This document shows, piece after piece, positions 35,087 through 44,590 of a stretch of 64,000 nt of DNA (the stretch's first letter is position 1; each line of letters starts with the position of its first letter). Source of the stretch: DATBLE01 sp963775695. GTDB lineage: Bacteria > Actinomycetota > Thermoleophilia > Gaiellales > Gaiellaceae. Under the pieces are notes generated by a model, which was not told the origin of the DNA, did no database searches, and was given only the letters and a program-made list of their open reading frames with translations. The position numbers were made by a program, and so were the translations under genes. Location of the stretch: positions 1-64,000 of the forward strand of contig CAVZJU010000001.1 in NCBI GenBank assembly GCA_963775695.1, read 5' to 3'.

Positions 35087-36667
35087 ATGGAGACGGCCGG
35101 CCGCCCGCTGCGGATCGAGTGGTTCATGCTGCACAGCGGCTACATCCGCTACTTCGGGCAGACGATCCGCCTGCTCGCGAACGACGGCCACCGCGTCCAC
35201 CTCGCCTTCACGCGCGTGGAGAAGGACCGCGGTGATGCGCGGCTCGCCCACGACCTGGCCGCGAGCCACCCGAACATCACGGTCGGGGAGGCGCCCCTGC
35301 GCCCGCGGACCGACGGCTGGCGCCCCCTGGCCGGGCTGGCCCGCGGCCTGATCGACCTCGCCCGCTACATCGACCCGCGGTACGCCGACGCCCCCGCCCT
35401 ACGGGCTCGGATGGCGCGCAAGTTGACCGAGCACGTCAGCACCGCGCGCGCGGTCGACCCCCTCACCGCCCGGCTGACGCTGCGGGCGATCCGCTACATG
35501 GACGCCCAGTCCGGCGAGCCTGCGCACCGGCGGATCGTCGGCGCACTCGCGGCGGTCGAGCGGGCGATTCCGACGTCCCCCGAGGTGGACGCCTACCTGC
35601 GCCGTCGCCGGCCCGACGCCGTGCTCGTCACCCCGGCGATCGAGTTCGCCAGCACCCAGGTCGAGTACGTGAAGAGCGCCCGCGCGGCCGGCATCCCGAG
35701 CGGGGTCGCCGTCGCCAGCTGGGACAACCTCACCGGCAAGGGGCTGATTCGTGTGCTGCCCGACCGCGTGTACGTCTGGAACGGGATCCAGGTGAAGGAG
35801 GCCGAGGAGCTGCACGGCGTCCCGTCCGGCGCGACGATCGCGACCGGGGCAGCCAAGTTCGACGAGTGGTTCGAGCGCCGGCCGCAGTGGACGCGCGAGG
35901 AGCTGGCGGCGAGGGCCGGGCTCGATTCCGGGGGCCCGTACGTCCTGTACGTGTGCTCGTCGTCGTTCATCGCGCCGGACGAGGTCGGGTTCGTCCGCGA
36001 GTGGATCGCCCGCCTCCGTGCGGACGCGCGGCCGGCTCTCCGGGAGCTCAGAGTGCTGGTCCGGCCCCATCCTCAGAACGCTGCACAGTGGCACGACGTG
36101 GATCTTTCCGGCCCGGGGAATGTCTCGGTCTGGCCGCGCGAGGGCGCCCAGCCCGACGCGGGCGACGCCAGAGCCGACTTCTTCGAGTCGCTCGCCCACA
36201 GCAGCGCCGTCGTCGGTATCAACACGAGCGCGCTTCTGGAGGCAGCCATCCTCGGCAAGAGCGTGCTCGTACCGCTCGCCCCGCAGTTCGGCGGCACGCA
36301 GCAGGGCACCCTGCACTTCCGTTACCTCCTGCACGAGAACGGCGGCTTCCTGCACGTCGCCTCCACGCTCGACGACCATGCCGACCAGCTCGCCGGGGCG
36401 CTCGAGCAGGGCGACGACCACGCCGCACAAACCCGGCGGTTCGTCGAGTCGTTCCTGCGGCCGCACGGGCTCGACCGCCCTGCGGCTCCGATCCTGGCGC
36501 AGGAGCTCGAGCGGCTGGCCCTCGTCCGGCCGGTCCCGGCCCGCCGGACGGCGGGCTCTGAGGCGCTGCGGCTCGCGCTGACGCCGCTGGCGGCCGGCGC
36601 CGTCGTCGTCGGCGGAGCGGCGGTCCGGTGGCGGGGCGGCTCGGCGGTCGGGCCCGAGCTGACCTGA
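35087..36667 (+). CDS. WDNL-family glycosyltransferase-like protein
   Basis: 526 residues, one domain copy plus a C-terminal hydrophobic helix (LALTPLAAGAVVVGGAAV). It shows the family pattern: MLHSGYIRYFGQTIRLLANDGHRV at the start, AVASWDNLTGKGLIRVLPD, VYVWNGIQVKEAEELHGVP, TGAAKFDEWF, ELRVLVRPHPQN and VVGINTSALLEAAILGKSV. The N-terminal GT-B-like half and the R-P-H-P / N-T-S-A donor half suggest a nucleotide-sugar or CDP-alditol transferase. It is the only family member standing alone on the plus strand between sulfotransferase genes. Confidence 0.75.
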   Translation: METAGRPLRIEWFMLHSGYIRYFGQTIRLLANDGHRVHLAFTRVEKDRGDARLAHDLAASHPNITVGEAPLRPRTDGWRPLAGLARGLIDLARYIDPRYADAPALRARMARKLTEHVSTARAVDPLTARLTLRAIRYMDAQSGEPAHRRIVGALAAVERAIPTSPEVDAYLRRRRPDAVLVTPAIEFASTQVEYVKSARAAGIPSGVAVASWDNLTGKGLIRVLPDRVYVWNGIQVKEAEELHGVPSGATIATGAAKFDEWFERRPQWTREELAARAGLDSGGPYVLYVCSSSFIAPDEVGFVREWIARLRADARPALRELRVLVRPHPQNAAQWHDVDLSGPGNVSVWPREGAQPDAGDARADFFESLAHSSAVVGINTSALLEAAILGKSVLVPLAPQFGGTQQGTLHFRYLLHENGGFLHVASTLDDHADQLAGALEQGDDHAAQTRRFVESFLRPHGLDRPAAPILAQELERLALVRPVPARRTAGSEALRLALTPLAAGAVVVGGAAVRWRGGSAVGPELT

Positions 36668-36670
36668 GTC

Positions 36671-37624
36671 TCAGGGCGCGACTACCCAGCCGTGCGCCGC
36701 GAGATCGACGTCGATCAGGTCGGCGAGCCGCCGGTTGCTCTCCGCGTAGCGGTCGCCCGCCCACTCGCCGACCGCACGGCGAAGGTCTTCCTGGCTGCGG
36801 GTCTCCAGGCTCTTCGTCAACCGGGTGTCGAGAGCTTCCGTGCGCTGGAGCCAGTTCGACAGCCGCGCTGCGGAGCGCCACTCCGCCACCGGCGCCGGGT
36901 TCAGCTCGGTGTGCTCCGTGAATCGGTTCAGGCGCCGCACCGCGGCGATCGTCAGCGCCGAGCGCGCCCGGTTGGAGCGGCGCCGGTAGCGGAGCGTCTC
37001 GATCACGTCGTCGGGGATCGACCGGCCGCCAAGGTCGGCGATCCGTTCCACGAACGCGCGCCCGTCGCTGGCGAACAGCTCGTACGGAAGCGTGAGCACG
37101 TGCTCCTCGCCGAAGAGCCGGTGGTAGTGGCGGACGAGGTGGTCGTACTCGAAGTAGCGCCAGTCGAACAGGGGGACGCGCAGGCTGCGGCCAACCGGGG
37201 GCTCCAGGAATTGCCGCACCGGAGCGGCGCCGCCGACCTGGACGTACTGCTTGTAGGTCGACACGATCATCGCGCGCTGCTCCCTGACCACGATCAGCGC
37301 GCGGGCGTCGGGGAACACCTGCGCCAGCCGCTCGCCGATCAGGTCGACGTCGAAGCCGCCCGAGAACGGGTGGCCGGACAGGCGCTCGAAGGAGACGACC
37401 GGTGCGAGATCGGCCCGCTCGGCGTCGGCGATCAGCGGGTCGAATGCGCGGCGGACGTCGGCGGCGTCGAACTCCAGCGGGCGCTCGCGGACGAGCCGGC
37501 GCACCGGATGGCTGCGCGGCCGTTTCCCCAGCCACCGGTAGCCGGTGCGATCGACGAAGAGCTCGCGCTGCAGCCAGGTGCTCGCGGCCTTGTGGTAGCC
37601 GATGTGGACGAGCACCGGGCTCAC
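36671..37624 (-). CDS. Sulfotransferase family protein
   Basis: 317 residues from GTG 37624 (GTGA overlap). The PAPS loop reads VLVHIGYHKAASTWLQRELF (residues ~4-23), in which the usual K-x-G-T is K-A-A-S. The 3'-phosphate site is ALIVVREQRAMIVSTYKQYVQ. It is about as long as its neighbour at 37621 and shares with it TGYRWLGKR, HPVRR, FERLSG and the C-terminal EWAGDR, so the two are paralogues. These probably modify a glycan intermediate. The start suggests translation coupled to the upstream sulfotransferase. Confidence 0.8.
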   Translation of the reverse strand: MSPVLVHIGYHKAASTWLQRELFVDRTGYRWLGKRPRSHPVRRLVRERPLEFDAADVRRAFDPLIADAERADLAPVVSFERLSGHPFSGGFDVDLIGERLAQVFPDARALIVVREQRAMIVSTYKQYVQVGGAAPVRQFLEPPVGRSLRVPLFDWRYFEYDHLVRHYHRLFGEEHVLTLPYELFASDGRAFVERIADLGGRSIPDDVIETLRYRRRSNRARSALTIAAVRRLNRFTEHTELNPAPVAEWRSAARLSNWLQRTEALDTRLTKSLETRSQEDLRRAVGEWAGDRYAESNRRLADLIDVDLAAHGWVVAP

Positions 37625-38565
37625 GACGGCCCGACGCTCCAGCCGTAACGGTCGAGGTCGACGCCGAGCAGGCCCGAGAGCCGCGCGTTGCTCGCGGCGA
37701 AGCGGTCGCCCGCCCACTCGTCGACCGCGCGCCGAAGTCGCGCGTCGGCCGAGGCCGACCTCCTCCTCAGCGGATCCCGCCTGACGAGCCGGTCGGCGAT
37801 CCGTGCCGCACCGCGCGACGCGAGCAGCGGCGCCGGGTTCACGTCGGTCGGCGGCGCGAGCTGGTTCAGGCGTCGCACAACCGACAGGGTCAGCGCGGAC
37901 GTCGTCCGGACGTTCTCGCGGTGGCCGTAGGGCAGCGTGTCGAGGACGTCGGCAGGAACGGGACGCCCGGCGAACGCGGCGATGCGCTCGACGAACCCGC
38001 GGCCGTCCTCCACGAACTGGTCGAAGGCGAGCGCGAGAACGTTGTCCGCGCCGAACAAGCCTCGGTAGTAGGCGATCAGGCGGTCGTACTCGAGGTAGGC
38101 CGGGTCGAACCCGGGAACGCGAAACGTGGCCGAGCGGCGACCCTCGAGGAAGTGCTCGAGCGGCGCAGCGCCGCCCTGCTGGACGTAGCCCTTGTAGGTC
38201 GAGACGACCATGCTGCGCTGCTCACGCACGACGACGAGGATCCGCCCCTCCGGGAACACCTGTTTCAGCCGGTCGGCGATGCGCACGCTGTCGTAGCCAC
38301 CCGAGAGCGCGCTGCCCGAGAGCCGCTCGAGCGAGAGCACGGGCAGCAGCCCGGCCTCCTCGGCCTCGGCGATCAGCGGCCGGAGGGCGGCGCGGACCGC
38401 GTCCGGGTCGAACTCGAGCGGGCGGTCGCGCACGAACCGGCGCACCGGATGGCTTCCGCGCCGCTTGCCCAGCCAGCGGTAGCCGGTCGACGGGTCGGAG
38501 AAGAACCGCCGCTGGAGCCAGTTCGTGCCGGTCTTGTGGTACCCGATGTGGATCAGGACGCCCAT
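37621..38565 (-). CDS. Sulfotransferase family protein
   Basis: 314 residues. The PAPS loop is VLIHIGYHKTGTNWLQRRFF with the classic K-T-G-T, and the phosphate-binding R-x7-S region is ILVVVREQRSMVVSTYKGYVQ. It is a close paralogue of the downstream gene at 36671, whose loop has diverged, so this copy seems the more canonical enzyme. It lies 14 nt downstream of a WDNL-family gene and is probably in one transcript with it. Confidence 0.85.
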   Translation of the reverse strand: MGVLIHIGYHKTGTNWLQRRFFSDPSTGYRWLGKRRGSHPVRRFVRDRPLEFDPDAVRAALRPLIAEAEEAGLLPVLSLERLSGSALSGGYDSVRIADRLKQVFPEGRILVVVREQRSMVVSTYKGYVQQGGAAPLEHFLEGRRSATFRVPGFDPAYLEYDRLIAYYRGLFGADNVLALAFDQFVEDGRGFVERIAAFAGRPVPADVLDTLPYGHRENVRTTSALTLSVVRRLNQLAPPTDVNPAPLLASRGAARIADRLVRRDPLRRRSASADARLRRAVDEWAGDRFAASNARLSGLLGVDLDRYGWSVGPS

Positions 38566-38579
38566 CGGCCCGTCGTCTC

Positions 38580-40838
38580 CTAGCTCAGCGTCAGCGCCGC
38601 GCCGGTGGCCGTCCGGTCGAGCATGCGCGCCAACGCCGCCCGCGCGGAGGCGGCGTCGGTGACCGCGTCGAGGCTGCCGAACGGCGGGCGGCCGAGGAAG
38701 TACGAGGCGAGCCGGAGATCGCGGTCGGCCGGGGGGTCGTCGGCGGGACGTACGGCCACCGCCGGCCGCCCCAGCAGGGCGGCGACGTACGGCTCGCTTC
38801 CGTACGTGCCGGCGTAGCCGTCCGCGTGCGCGATCACGGCCGCCGCCCGCACGGGGTCGAGCCCGTCCAGCCGCACGACCGGCACGCCCGGGTCGATCTC
38901 GACGGCGCGGACGGCGACGAACGGCGCGGGCGGCGTGGGGATGCCTGCGTCGGCCGGCGCCAGGAGCGGCTCGAACTCGAGCAGCCGCCGCTGGATCCGG
39001 CGGTCCGGCCTGTGCGCGGCCAGCGCCTCGCGCCGCGACTCGACCTCGTCCCAGTGGAGGATCAGGTACCGCTCCGCCTCCACGCCGGTCAGACTCGGCA
39101 GGGCGTCGGCGTCCACGATCTCCTCGGCGTCGACCAGGTGGGCGCCGAGACCGTCGTACCACCAGGCCGAGCCCGGGCGGCGAAGGACGAAGAGCCGGTC
39201 GTGCAGGCCGGCGAAGGCGACCTGTGCCCAGCGCAGGTAGGGGATCCAGTACAGGAGCTCGCCGATCTCGTCGCCGAGCCAGGGGCCCGCGACGACAGGG
39301 GCGCCGGAAGTGTGGCGGGCGACGTTCCGGGCACGCCGCCGGAGATGGTGCTCGGGGCCGTGGCGGTCCTCGCGCCGGTGCCTGCGTTCCTCGGCCCGCC
39401 GTGCGGCGACGCGTGCGAACGGCCGCAGCGCGAACCGGACGGGCCGCCGCAACGCGGGGCCGCGGTCGGGCTGCGGCGCGGACCGGCGGCCCAGCTCCTC
39501 GATCGCGTCCGCCAGCTGCTCGGATCCCGACACGTCCAAGCCCAGCGGCCGGACGAACCAGCGCAGGAAGCGCTCGTTCCGGACCCGGTCGACGTGGCCA
39601 CGCAGCGACTCCTCGAGCTGGGCGGCGTGCTCGGCGAACGTCCGGCCGACGATCAGCTCCCCCGCGGTGCCGTCCTCGAGGTAGTGGAAATGGAGCGTCC
39701 CCTCCTGGGTGAAGCAGAAGTCGTCCGCGAGCACGGTGTGCACCGGGCGGCCGACGATCGCGCCCTCGATCTGCGCGGTCGTGTTGATGCCGACCATCGC
39801 CGCCGAGTGGTAGATCGAGTCGAAGTAGTTCCGGCGCCCGGCCTCGTCGGACGGATCCTGGTCGTGCCGCGGCCAGACGACGGCGCGCGTATCGTCCAGC
39901 TCGAGACCCTCCCACTGGGCCGCGAACAGCGGATGTGGACGGACGAGGATGCCCGCCTCCGCGAGCAGCCCACCATGGGCGCGCAGCTCGCCGAGCCAAC
40001 GGCGGACGAACGCGGGCTCGTCCGGAGCGACGAAGCCCGACGAGCAGACGTAGACGGCGAACGGGCGGTCGGCGGACAGCCCGATCTTCGCGCAGAAGTC
40101 GTCGCGCGAGCGGCTCGGTGCCCACTCGAACCAGTGGTCGAACGGCTGCGCGCCGGTGACCACGACCCGGCCGCGGGGAACCCCGTGCAACTCGACGGCC
40201 TCGCCGGCCTGCACCTCGTTCCAGACGAACACGCGGTCGGGCACGTCGCGCAAGAGGCCCTTGTTGGTCAGATTGTCCCAGCTCAGCACCGGATACCCGG
40301 TGCGGACGCCGGTCCGCCTGGCCGCGCGAAGCCAGTCGCTCTGCGACGAGCCCAGCTCGATCAGCGGCGTGATCAACACCAGGTCGTAGTCGTGCGCGTC
40401 GAGGTAGCGGACCGGCGCGGGCGGCGGGGGCAGGCAGCGCTCGACCCGGCGCAGCGTCCCCAGCGCGGCGGCGACGCCCGGCCGTCCCAGGGCACGCGCC
40501 ACCCGGGCCACACGTTTCCCGGCCACGGGTGCGTTGTGCCCGGCCCGCGCACGGAGCTTTTCCGCGTCGCGGTAGCGGGGCTCGAGGTAGCGGAGGTAGT
40601 CGATCGTCGCCCGCAGCTTCCTGGCCAGAGGATCCCACTCGGAGGGGCGCCCTCCCGGGACGTGGCCGAAGGTGATCGACGGGTACTCGTCGGCGAGCTG
40701 CTTCAGGTCGCGGGCGGACTCCGCGGTCTTCACGCGCTTGAACACGACGTGCACCCGGTGGCCGCGCTCGGCCAGCAGCCCGAGCGTGCGCGCGAACGGC
40801 GTCACGCCGGCGTGGTGCAGCACGAAGAGGATCTTCAC
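38580..40838 (-). CDS. WDNL-family glycosyltransferase-like protein with accessory domain
   Basis: 752 residues. Residues 1-~500 form the family core: KILFVLHHAGVTPFARTLGLL, SWDNLTNKGLLRDVPDRV at ~186-203, VTGAQPFDHWFEW at ~227-240, VRPHP at 299-303 and INTTAQIEGAI at 351-361. From ~525 to the end is a second domain beginning GPWLGDEIGELLYWIPYLRW, with YAGTYGSEPYVAALLGRPAVAV near the end. The same domain is fused in the genes at 30869 and 40835. The core resembles GT-B transferases; I suspect the second domain is another, divergent transferase fold. It overlaps the gene upstream by 4 nt. Confidence 0.75.
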   Translation of the reverse strand: MKILFVLHHAGVTPFARTLGLLAERGHRVHVVFKRVKTAESARDLKQLADEYPSITFGHVPGGRPSEWDPLARKLRATIDYLRYLEPRYRDAEKLRARAGHNAPVAGKRVARVARALGRPGVAAALGTLRRVERCLPPPPAPVRYLDAHDYDLVLITPLIELGSSQSDWLRAARRTGVRTGYPVLSWDNLTNKGLLRDVPDRVFVWNEVQAGEAVELHGVPRGRVVVTGAQPFDHWFEWAPSRSRDDFCAKIGLSADRPFAVYVCSSGFVAPDEPAFVRRWLGELRAHGGLLAEAGILVRPHPLFAAQWEGLELDDTRAVVWPRHDQDPSDEAGRRNYFDSIYHSAAMVGINTTAQIEGAIVGRPVHTVLADDFCFTQEGTLHFHYLEDGTAGELIVGRTFAEHAAQLEESLRGHVDRVRNERFLRWFVRPLGLDVSGSEQLADAIEELGRRSAPQPDRGPALRRPVRFALRPFARVAARRAEERRHRREDRHGPEHHLRRRARNVARHTSGAPVVAGPWLGDEIGELLYWIPYLRWAQVAFAGLHDRLFVLRRPGSAWWYDGLGAHLVDAEEIVDADALPSLTGVEAERYLILHWDEVESRREALAAHRPDRRIQRRLLEFEPLLAPADAGIPTPPAPFVAVRAVEIDPGVPVVRLDGLDPVRAAAVIAHADGYAGTYGSEPYVAALLGRPAVAVRPADDPPADRDLRLASYFLGRPPFGSLDAVTDAASARAALARMLDRTATGAALTLS

Positions 40839-43033
40839 GTTGCTCCGACGGGCAACGGCTCTCCGGCGAGCGACGCGAGCGGCTCGGGCTCGTCGGGCGA
40901 GACCGCCAGCACGGCGCCGTAGGGACCCTGCGCCAGACGCGCGAGCAGGCGGAGGTCCTCTGCGTCGTCCGGAGCCGGCTCGGCGACGACGGCCGGGCGG
41001 CCGGCGAGGACCGCGACGCAGGCGTCGGCTCCGAACGAGCCGACGAAGCCCGACGACCGGATGATCACCTCGGTCCGGGCTTCGCCGACCAGCCCTGCGA
41101 GCGACCGATGCTCGGCCGCGGGCGGAGGAAACGCGCCGTCGACGGCCACGAACCGCTCGGCGATGTCGGGTCTACGGAGGGGGGCGAACTGGAGGCGGCG
41201 GTCGTGGAGGCGGGCGAACGGGTCGGTGGCGACGAGCGTTCGCACGTGACGCTCGACCAGCTCGGGGTCGAGGGAGACGACCTCCGGCGTCCCGAGCACC
41301 GCTTTCACGTCCTCGCCCTCCTCGAGGGCGACGACGCGAGCGTCGAGGTCCTCGTACCAGTGGACGGCCTCCGGGCGCGCGGCAACCGCAAGCCGGCCGC
41401 GGAGCTCGGGCATCGCGAGGAGCGCCCAGCGCAGAAACGGGATCCAGAAGAGGAGCTCGCGGGTCTCGCTGCCGTGCCAGCCCTCGGCGGCGATCGCTGT
41501 CCCGGGGCCGGCCTCGGCCAGCCGACGGACGGCCGCCTTCAGCTCTGCCGCCGGCTCCAGCTCCGACCGGGCCTGCTTCTGCCGCCGCCGTTCCGCCGCC
41601 GCCCGCGCCGCCAGCGGCCGGAGCCCGAGCCGAACGAGCGGCCCGGCAGCGGGGGCCCGTTCGGGCGGCAACGGCCCGCACGTCGCAAGCTCTTCGATCG
41701 CGTCGACGGCCAGCGCGGTCGCGGCCACGTCGAGCCCGAAGGGTCGGACGAACCTGCGCAGGAAGCGCTCGTTCAGATCGCTCGGTACCTCGCCGGCGGC
41801 GGCCCGCTCCAGCTGCGCGGCGTGCTCCTCGAGGGTGGCGGCGGCGTGCAGGTGCCCGAACCGGTCGTCGGCGAGGTAGCGAAAGTGGAGCGTTCCGGCC
41901 TGGGTGTCGGCGTACTGGGCGTCGAGGATCGTGTACACAGGCCGGCCGACGATCGCCGCCTCGATCTGCGCGCTGGTGTTGATCCCGACCACGGCTTCCG
42001 AGTGGTGGATCGAGTCGAAGTAGTTCTGCCGCGCCTCCCCCGCCAACGGAAACTCGCCGTGCGCCGGCCAGATCGCGACCTGCGCGTCGTCGATCCGCAG
42101 GTCGCGGAACCCGGAGGCGGCGAGCGGGTGCGGCCGCACGAGCAGCCCCGCACGCGCAAGCGTTCCGCCGCGGGCGCGGACCGCCTCGACCCAGCGGCGG
42201 ACGAACCGGGGCTCGTCGGGTGCGATGAACTCGGACGAGCCCACGTAGAGCACCATCGGATGGGCCGGGTCGAGGCCGGCGGCGGCGCAGAGCTCGTCGC
42301 GCGTTCGGCTCGGCTGCCAGTCGAACCAGTGGTCGTAGGCGGGTGCGCCGGTGACGACGACGCTCTCCGGCTTGACGCCGTGCAGCTCGACCGCCTCGCG
42401 CTTCTGGAGATCGTTCCACACGAGCACCTGATCGGGCGCGTCGCGCAACAGCCCCTTGTTCGTCAGATTGTCCCAGCTGCGCACCGGAAACGAGACGGGG
42501 ATTCCGAGCCGCTTCGCGGCGCGCACGAGGTCGGCCTGGTAGGTGCCGAAGCCGATCAGCGGCGTGATCAGCAGCACGTCGGGGCGCTCGTCGCGCAGGA
42601 ACGCCAGCGCCCGCGGCGGCGGGTCGATGCACCGCTCCAGCCCCTGCAGGACGCGCCGCAACGCCGCCGGGGCGCCCGGAATCGGCCCCACCACGCTCCC
42701 CAGCCGGCGACCGGCGGGAGGAGCCTCCGCCTCGGCCCGGGCACGCAGCTTCGGCGAGTCGCGGTACACCGGCTCGAGGTAGCGCAGATAGTCGATCGTC
42801 CGCCGGAGCGGCCCGGCCAGGTCGCTCCAGCCGGACTGGCGGATGAACGGGTGCTCGACGACGGTGACCCGCGGGCTGCCGGCGACGAGCTCGGCCATCT
42901 GCGCCTGCGACTCCGGCGACTTGACGTCCCTGCAGGCGATGCGGACCTCGTGGCCGCGCTCGGCCAGCAGCCGAACGACGGGCGCGAGCGTCCGCAGGTT
43001 GGCGGTGTTCTTGATGACGAGGAGGATGTTCAT
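40835..43033 (-). CDS. WDNL-family glycosyltransferase-like protein with accessory domain
   Basis: 732 residues, a close paralogue of the gene at 38580 over its full length: NILLVIKNTANLRTLAPVVRLL, SWDNLTNKGLLRDAPDQV near 186, VVVTGAPAYDHWFDWQ, LLVRPHPLAAS, VVGINTSAQIEAAIVGRP, and the accessory domain starting ETRELLFWIPFLRWALLA around 535, ending FVGSFGADACVAVLAGRPAVV. The accessory part is more diverged than the core. It probably starts the transcript running down to 36671. The stretch 43034-43228 upstream has two hairpins and no gene. Confidence 0.75.
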   Translation of the reverse strand: MNILLVIKNTANLRTLAPVVRLLAERGHEVRIACRDVKSPESQAQMAELVAGSPRVTVVEHPFIRQSGWSDLAGPLRRTIDYLRYLEPVYRDSPKLRARAEAEAPPAGRRLGSVVGPIPGAPAALRRVLQGLERCIDPPPRALAFLRDERPDVLLITPLIGFGTYQADLVRAAKRLGIPVSFPVRSWDNLTNKGLLRDAPDQVLVWNDLQKREAVELHGVKPESVVVTGAPAYDHWFDWQPSRTRDELCAAAGLDPAHPMVLYVGSSEFIAPDEPRFVRRWVEAVRARGGTLARAGLLVRPHPLAASGFRDLRIDDAQVAIWPAHGEFPLAGEARQNYFDSIHHSEAVVGINTSAQIEAAIVGRPVYTILDAQYADTQAGTLHFRYLADDRFGHLHAAATLEEHAAQLERAAAGEVPSDLNERFLRRFVRPFGLDVAATALAVDAIEELATCGPLPPERAPAAGPLVRLGLRPLAARAAAERRRQKQARSELEPAAELKAAVRRLAEAGPGTAIAAEGWHGSETRELLFWIPFLRWALLAMPELRGRLAVAARPEAVHWYEDLDARVVALEEGEDVKAVLGTPEVVSLDPELVERHVRTLVATDPFARLHDRRLQFAPLRRPDIAERFVAVDGAFPPPAAEHRSLAGLVGEARTEVIIRSSGFVGSFGADACVAVLAGRPAVVAEPAPDDAEDLRLLARLAQGPYGAVLAVSPDEPEPLASLAGEPLPVGAT

Positions 43034-43118
43034 CGCTGCACGCCTGCCGTGACGCCGCAGACGAAATGGTAGACGGCGCTCAACGCGCCGCCGCCTCGCT
43101 CAGCCTCCGGCACGCTCG

Positions 43119-43206
43119 CACGGGGGAAACCCTGTTTCCCTCGTGGGCCCCCTTCTCGTTGTGCGGCTTCGCCGCCGTCCGCCGGGGGAACCTCCCGGTT
43201 CCCCCT
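43119..43206. repeat. Double-hairpin intergenic repeat
   Basis: CACGGGGGAAAC, loop CCT, GTTTCCCTCGTG, then GGCCCCCTT, a small GCGGCTTCGCCGC stem, and GGGGGAACC / GGTTCCCCC. It is related to 29935-30003. It lies between two minus-strand WDNL-family genes and could act as a transcript-processing or attenuation structure. Confidence 0.55.
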
Positions 43207-43228
43207 CGCCCCCTCCACGCGGCCGCGC

Positions 43229-44578
43229 TCACGCGGCCGCCTCGATCGCGTCGGCGACGATCGGCGTTGCCGGGCGGTCGAGCCCCTGCGGCCGCACGAA
43301 CGCGAGCAGGAAGGCCTCGGCGCCGGCGGCGGCGGCGCCCGGGTCGTCGAGCGCCGCGCGGAGCTGGCCCAGGTGCTCGTCGATGGAGCCGGCGACTCCC
43401 AGCGCGGCGCCCGCGGCGATCCTCAGCTCCTGGAAGTGCGGGGTTCCCTCCTGGGTCTCCGCGAACGCTTCGTCCCGGATCGTCAGCACCGGCCGGCGCT
43501 GGATGAACGCCTCGACCAGCGCGCTGGTGTTGATCCCGACGACCGCCGAGGCGTGGTGGATCGAGTCGAAGTAGAGCGCGTCGTCTCCCCCGCTCATCGG
43601 CATCGTCGGTGGGGTTCGCGGAGCGACCACCGCCCCGAGCCCGGAGAGGTCCTCGTCTGCCCAGCTCTCGACGTTGTAGGGGTGTGGGCGGATCAGGGCG
43701 CCCGGCGGGTCGCCGGTCGCGCGGAGAGCCTCGAGCCAGCGCCGGACGAACGGGATCTCCCGCTCCGGCGGAGCGATGTTCGGCGAGGAGCCGACGTACA
43801 CCACGTACCGCGTCTTGCCGAGCCCGACCTGCGCAGCGAACTGCTCCGCCGTGGTGCCCGGCTCCCGGTCGAACCACGGGTCGAAGAGCTGGGCGCCGGT
43901 GACGACGACGCTGTCCCTCGGCACGGAGTGCAGCTCGGCGGCATCGCGGCGCTGGAGCTCGTTCCAGACGAGGGTGGCGTCGGGGCGCGCCTTCACCACG
44001 CCCTTGGTCGTCAGATGGTCCCAGCTGCCGACCCCGAAGACGGTGGGCACGCCGATCCGCCCGGCCGCCTTGACCGTGTCCGTCTGCCGCCGGTTCCGGC
44101 TGCTGCGGCCGATCAGCGGCGAGACGAAGACCACGTCCGGCCGGAGCTCGGTTAGCGCCGCGGTCACACCCGAGTCGGACGGGACCAGCCGCTCGAGGCC
44201 GAGCGTGACCGCCAGCCCCGCCCGGCCGGCCCGCGACCCGTAGGGAAGCCGGGTCAGCCTGTGCAGCGTCCCGTCCAGGTTCCGCTCGAGGCGGCGGCGC
44301 AGGTACGGCGCGTCGGCAAAACGGGGATCGAGGTAGTGCAGGTAGTCGGACGTCGCTCTGAGCCGCTCGACCGCGCCCTCGTAGCGCCGCGAGGCAGGCG
44401 GCAAGGGCTCCACGACGCCGACCACGCCGGAGCCGTCGAAGGAGGTCGCCCCGCGGCCGCGCTTGCCCGGGTCGTCGTAGCTCACGGCCACGTGGTGGCC
44501 TCGCTCGGCGAGCAGCCGGATCGTCGATCCGTAGATCCGGACGTACGCCGGCGACGCGAGCTGGAAGAGGATGCGCAT
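43229..44578 (-). CDS. WDNL-family glycosyltransferase-like protein (SWDHL variant)
   Basis: 449 residues, single core domain without the accessory part. ILFQLASPAYVRIYGSTIRLLAERGHHV starts it; the hallmark is GSWDHLTTKGVVKARPD (His for Asn), followed by LVWNELQRRDAAELHSVP, VVVTGAQLFDPWFD, ALIRPHPYN and VVGINTSALVEAFIQRRPV. The His variant and the shorter length set it apart from its neighbours and may reflect another donor sugar. It is 12 nt downstream of the next family gene. Confidence 0.75.
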   Translation of the reverse strand: MRILFQLASPAYVRIYGSTIRLLAERGHHVAVSYDDPGKRGRGATSFDGSGVVGVVEPLPPASRRYEGAVERLRATSDYLHYLDPRFADAPYLRRRLERNLDGTLHRLTRLPYGSRAGRAGLAVTLGLERLVPSDSGVTAALTELRPDVVFVSPLIGRSSRNRRQTDTVKAAGRIGVPTVFGVGSWDHLTTKGVVKARPDATLVWNELQRRDAAELHSVPRDSVVVTGAQLFDPWFDREPGTTAEQFAAQVGLGKTRYVVYVGSSPNIAPPEREIPFVRRWLEALRATGDPPGALIRPHPYNVESWADEDLSGLGAVVAPRTPPTMPMSGGDDALYFDSIHHASAVVGINTSALVEAFIQRRPVLTIRDEAFAETQEGTPHFQELRIAAGAALGVAGSIDEHLGQLRAALDDPGAAAAGAEAFLLAFVRPQGLDRPATPIVADAIEAAA

Positions 44579-44590
44579 GGGGTGACGCGG

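Noticed and set aside
37803..40922. 1039-codon plus-strand frame
   Set aside because: Shadow of the sulfotransferase and WDNL-family genes on the minus strand.
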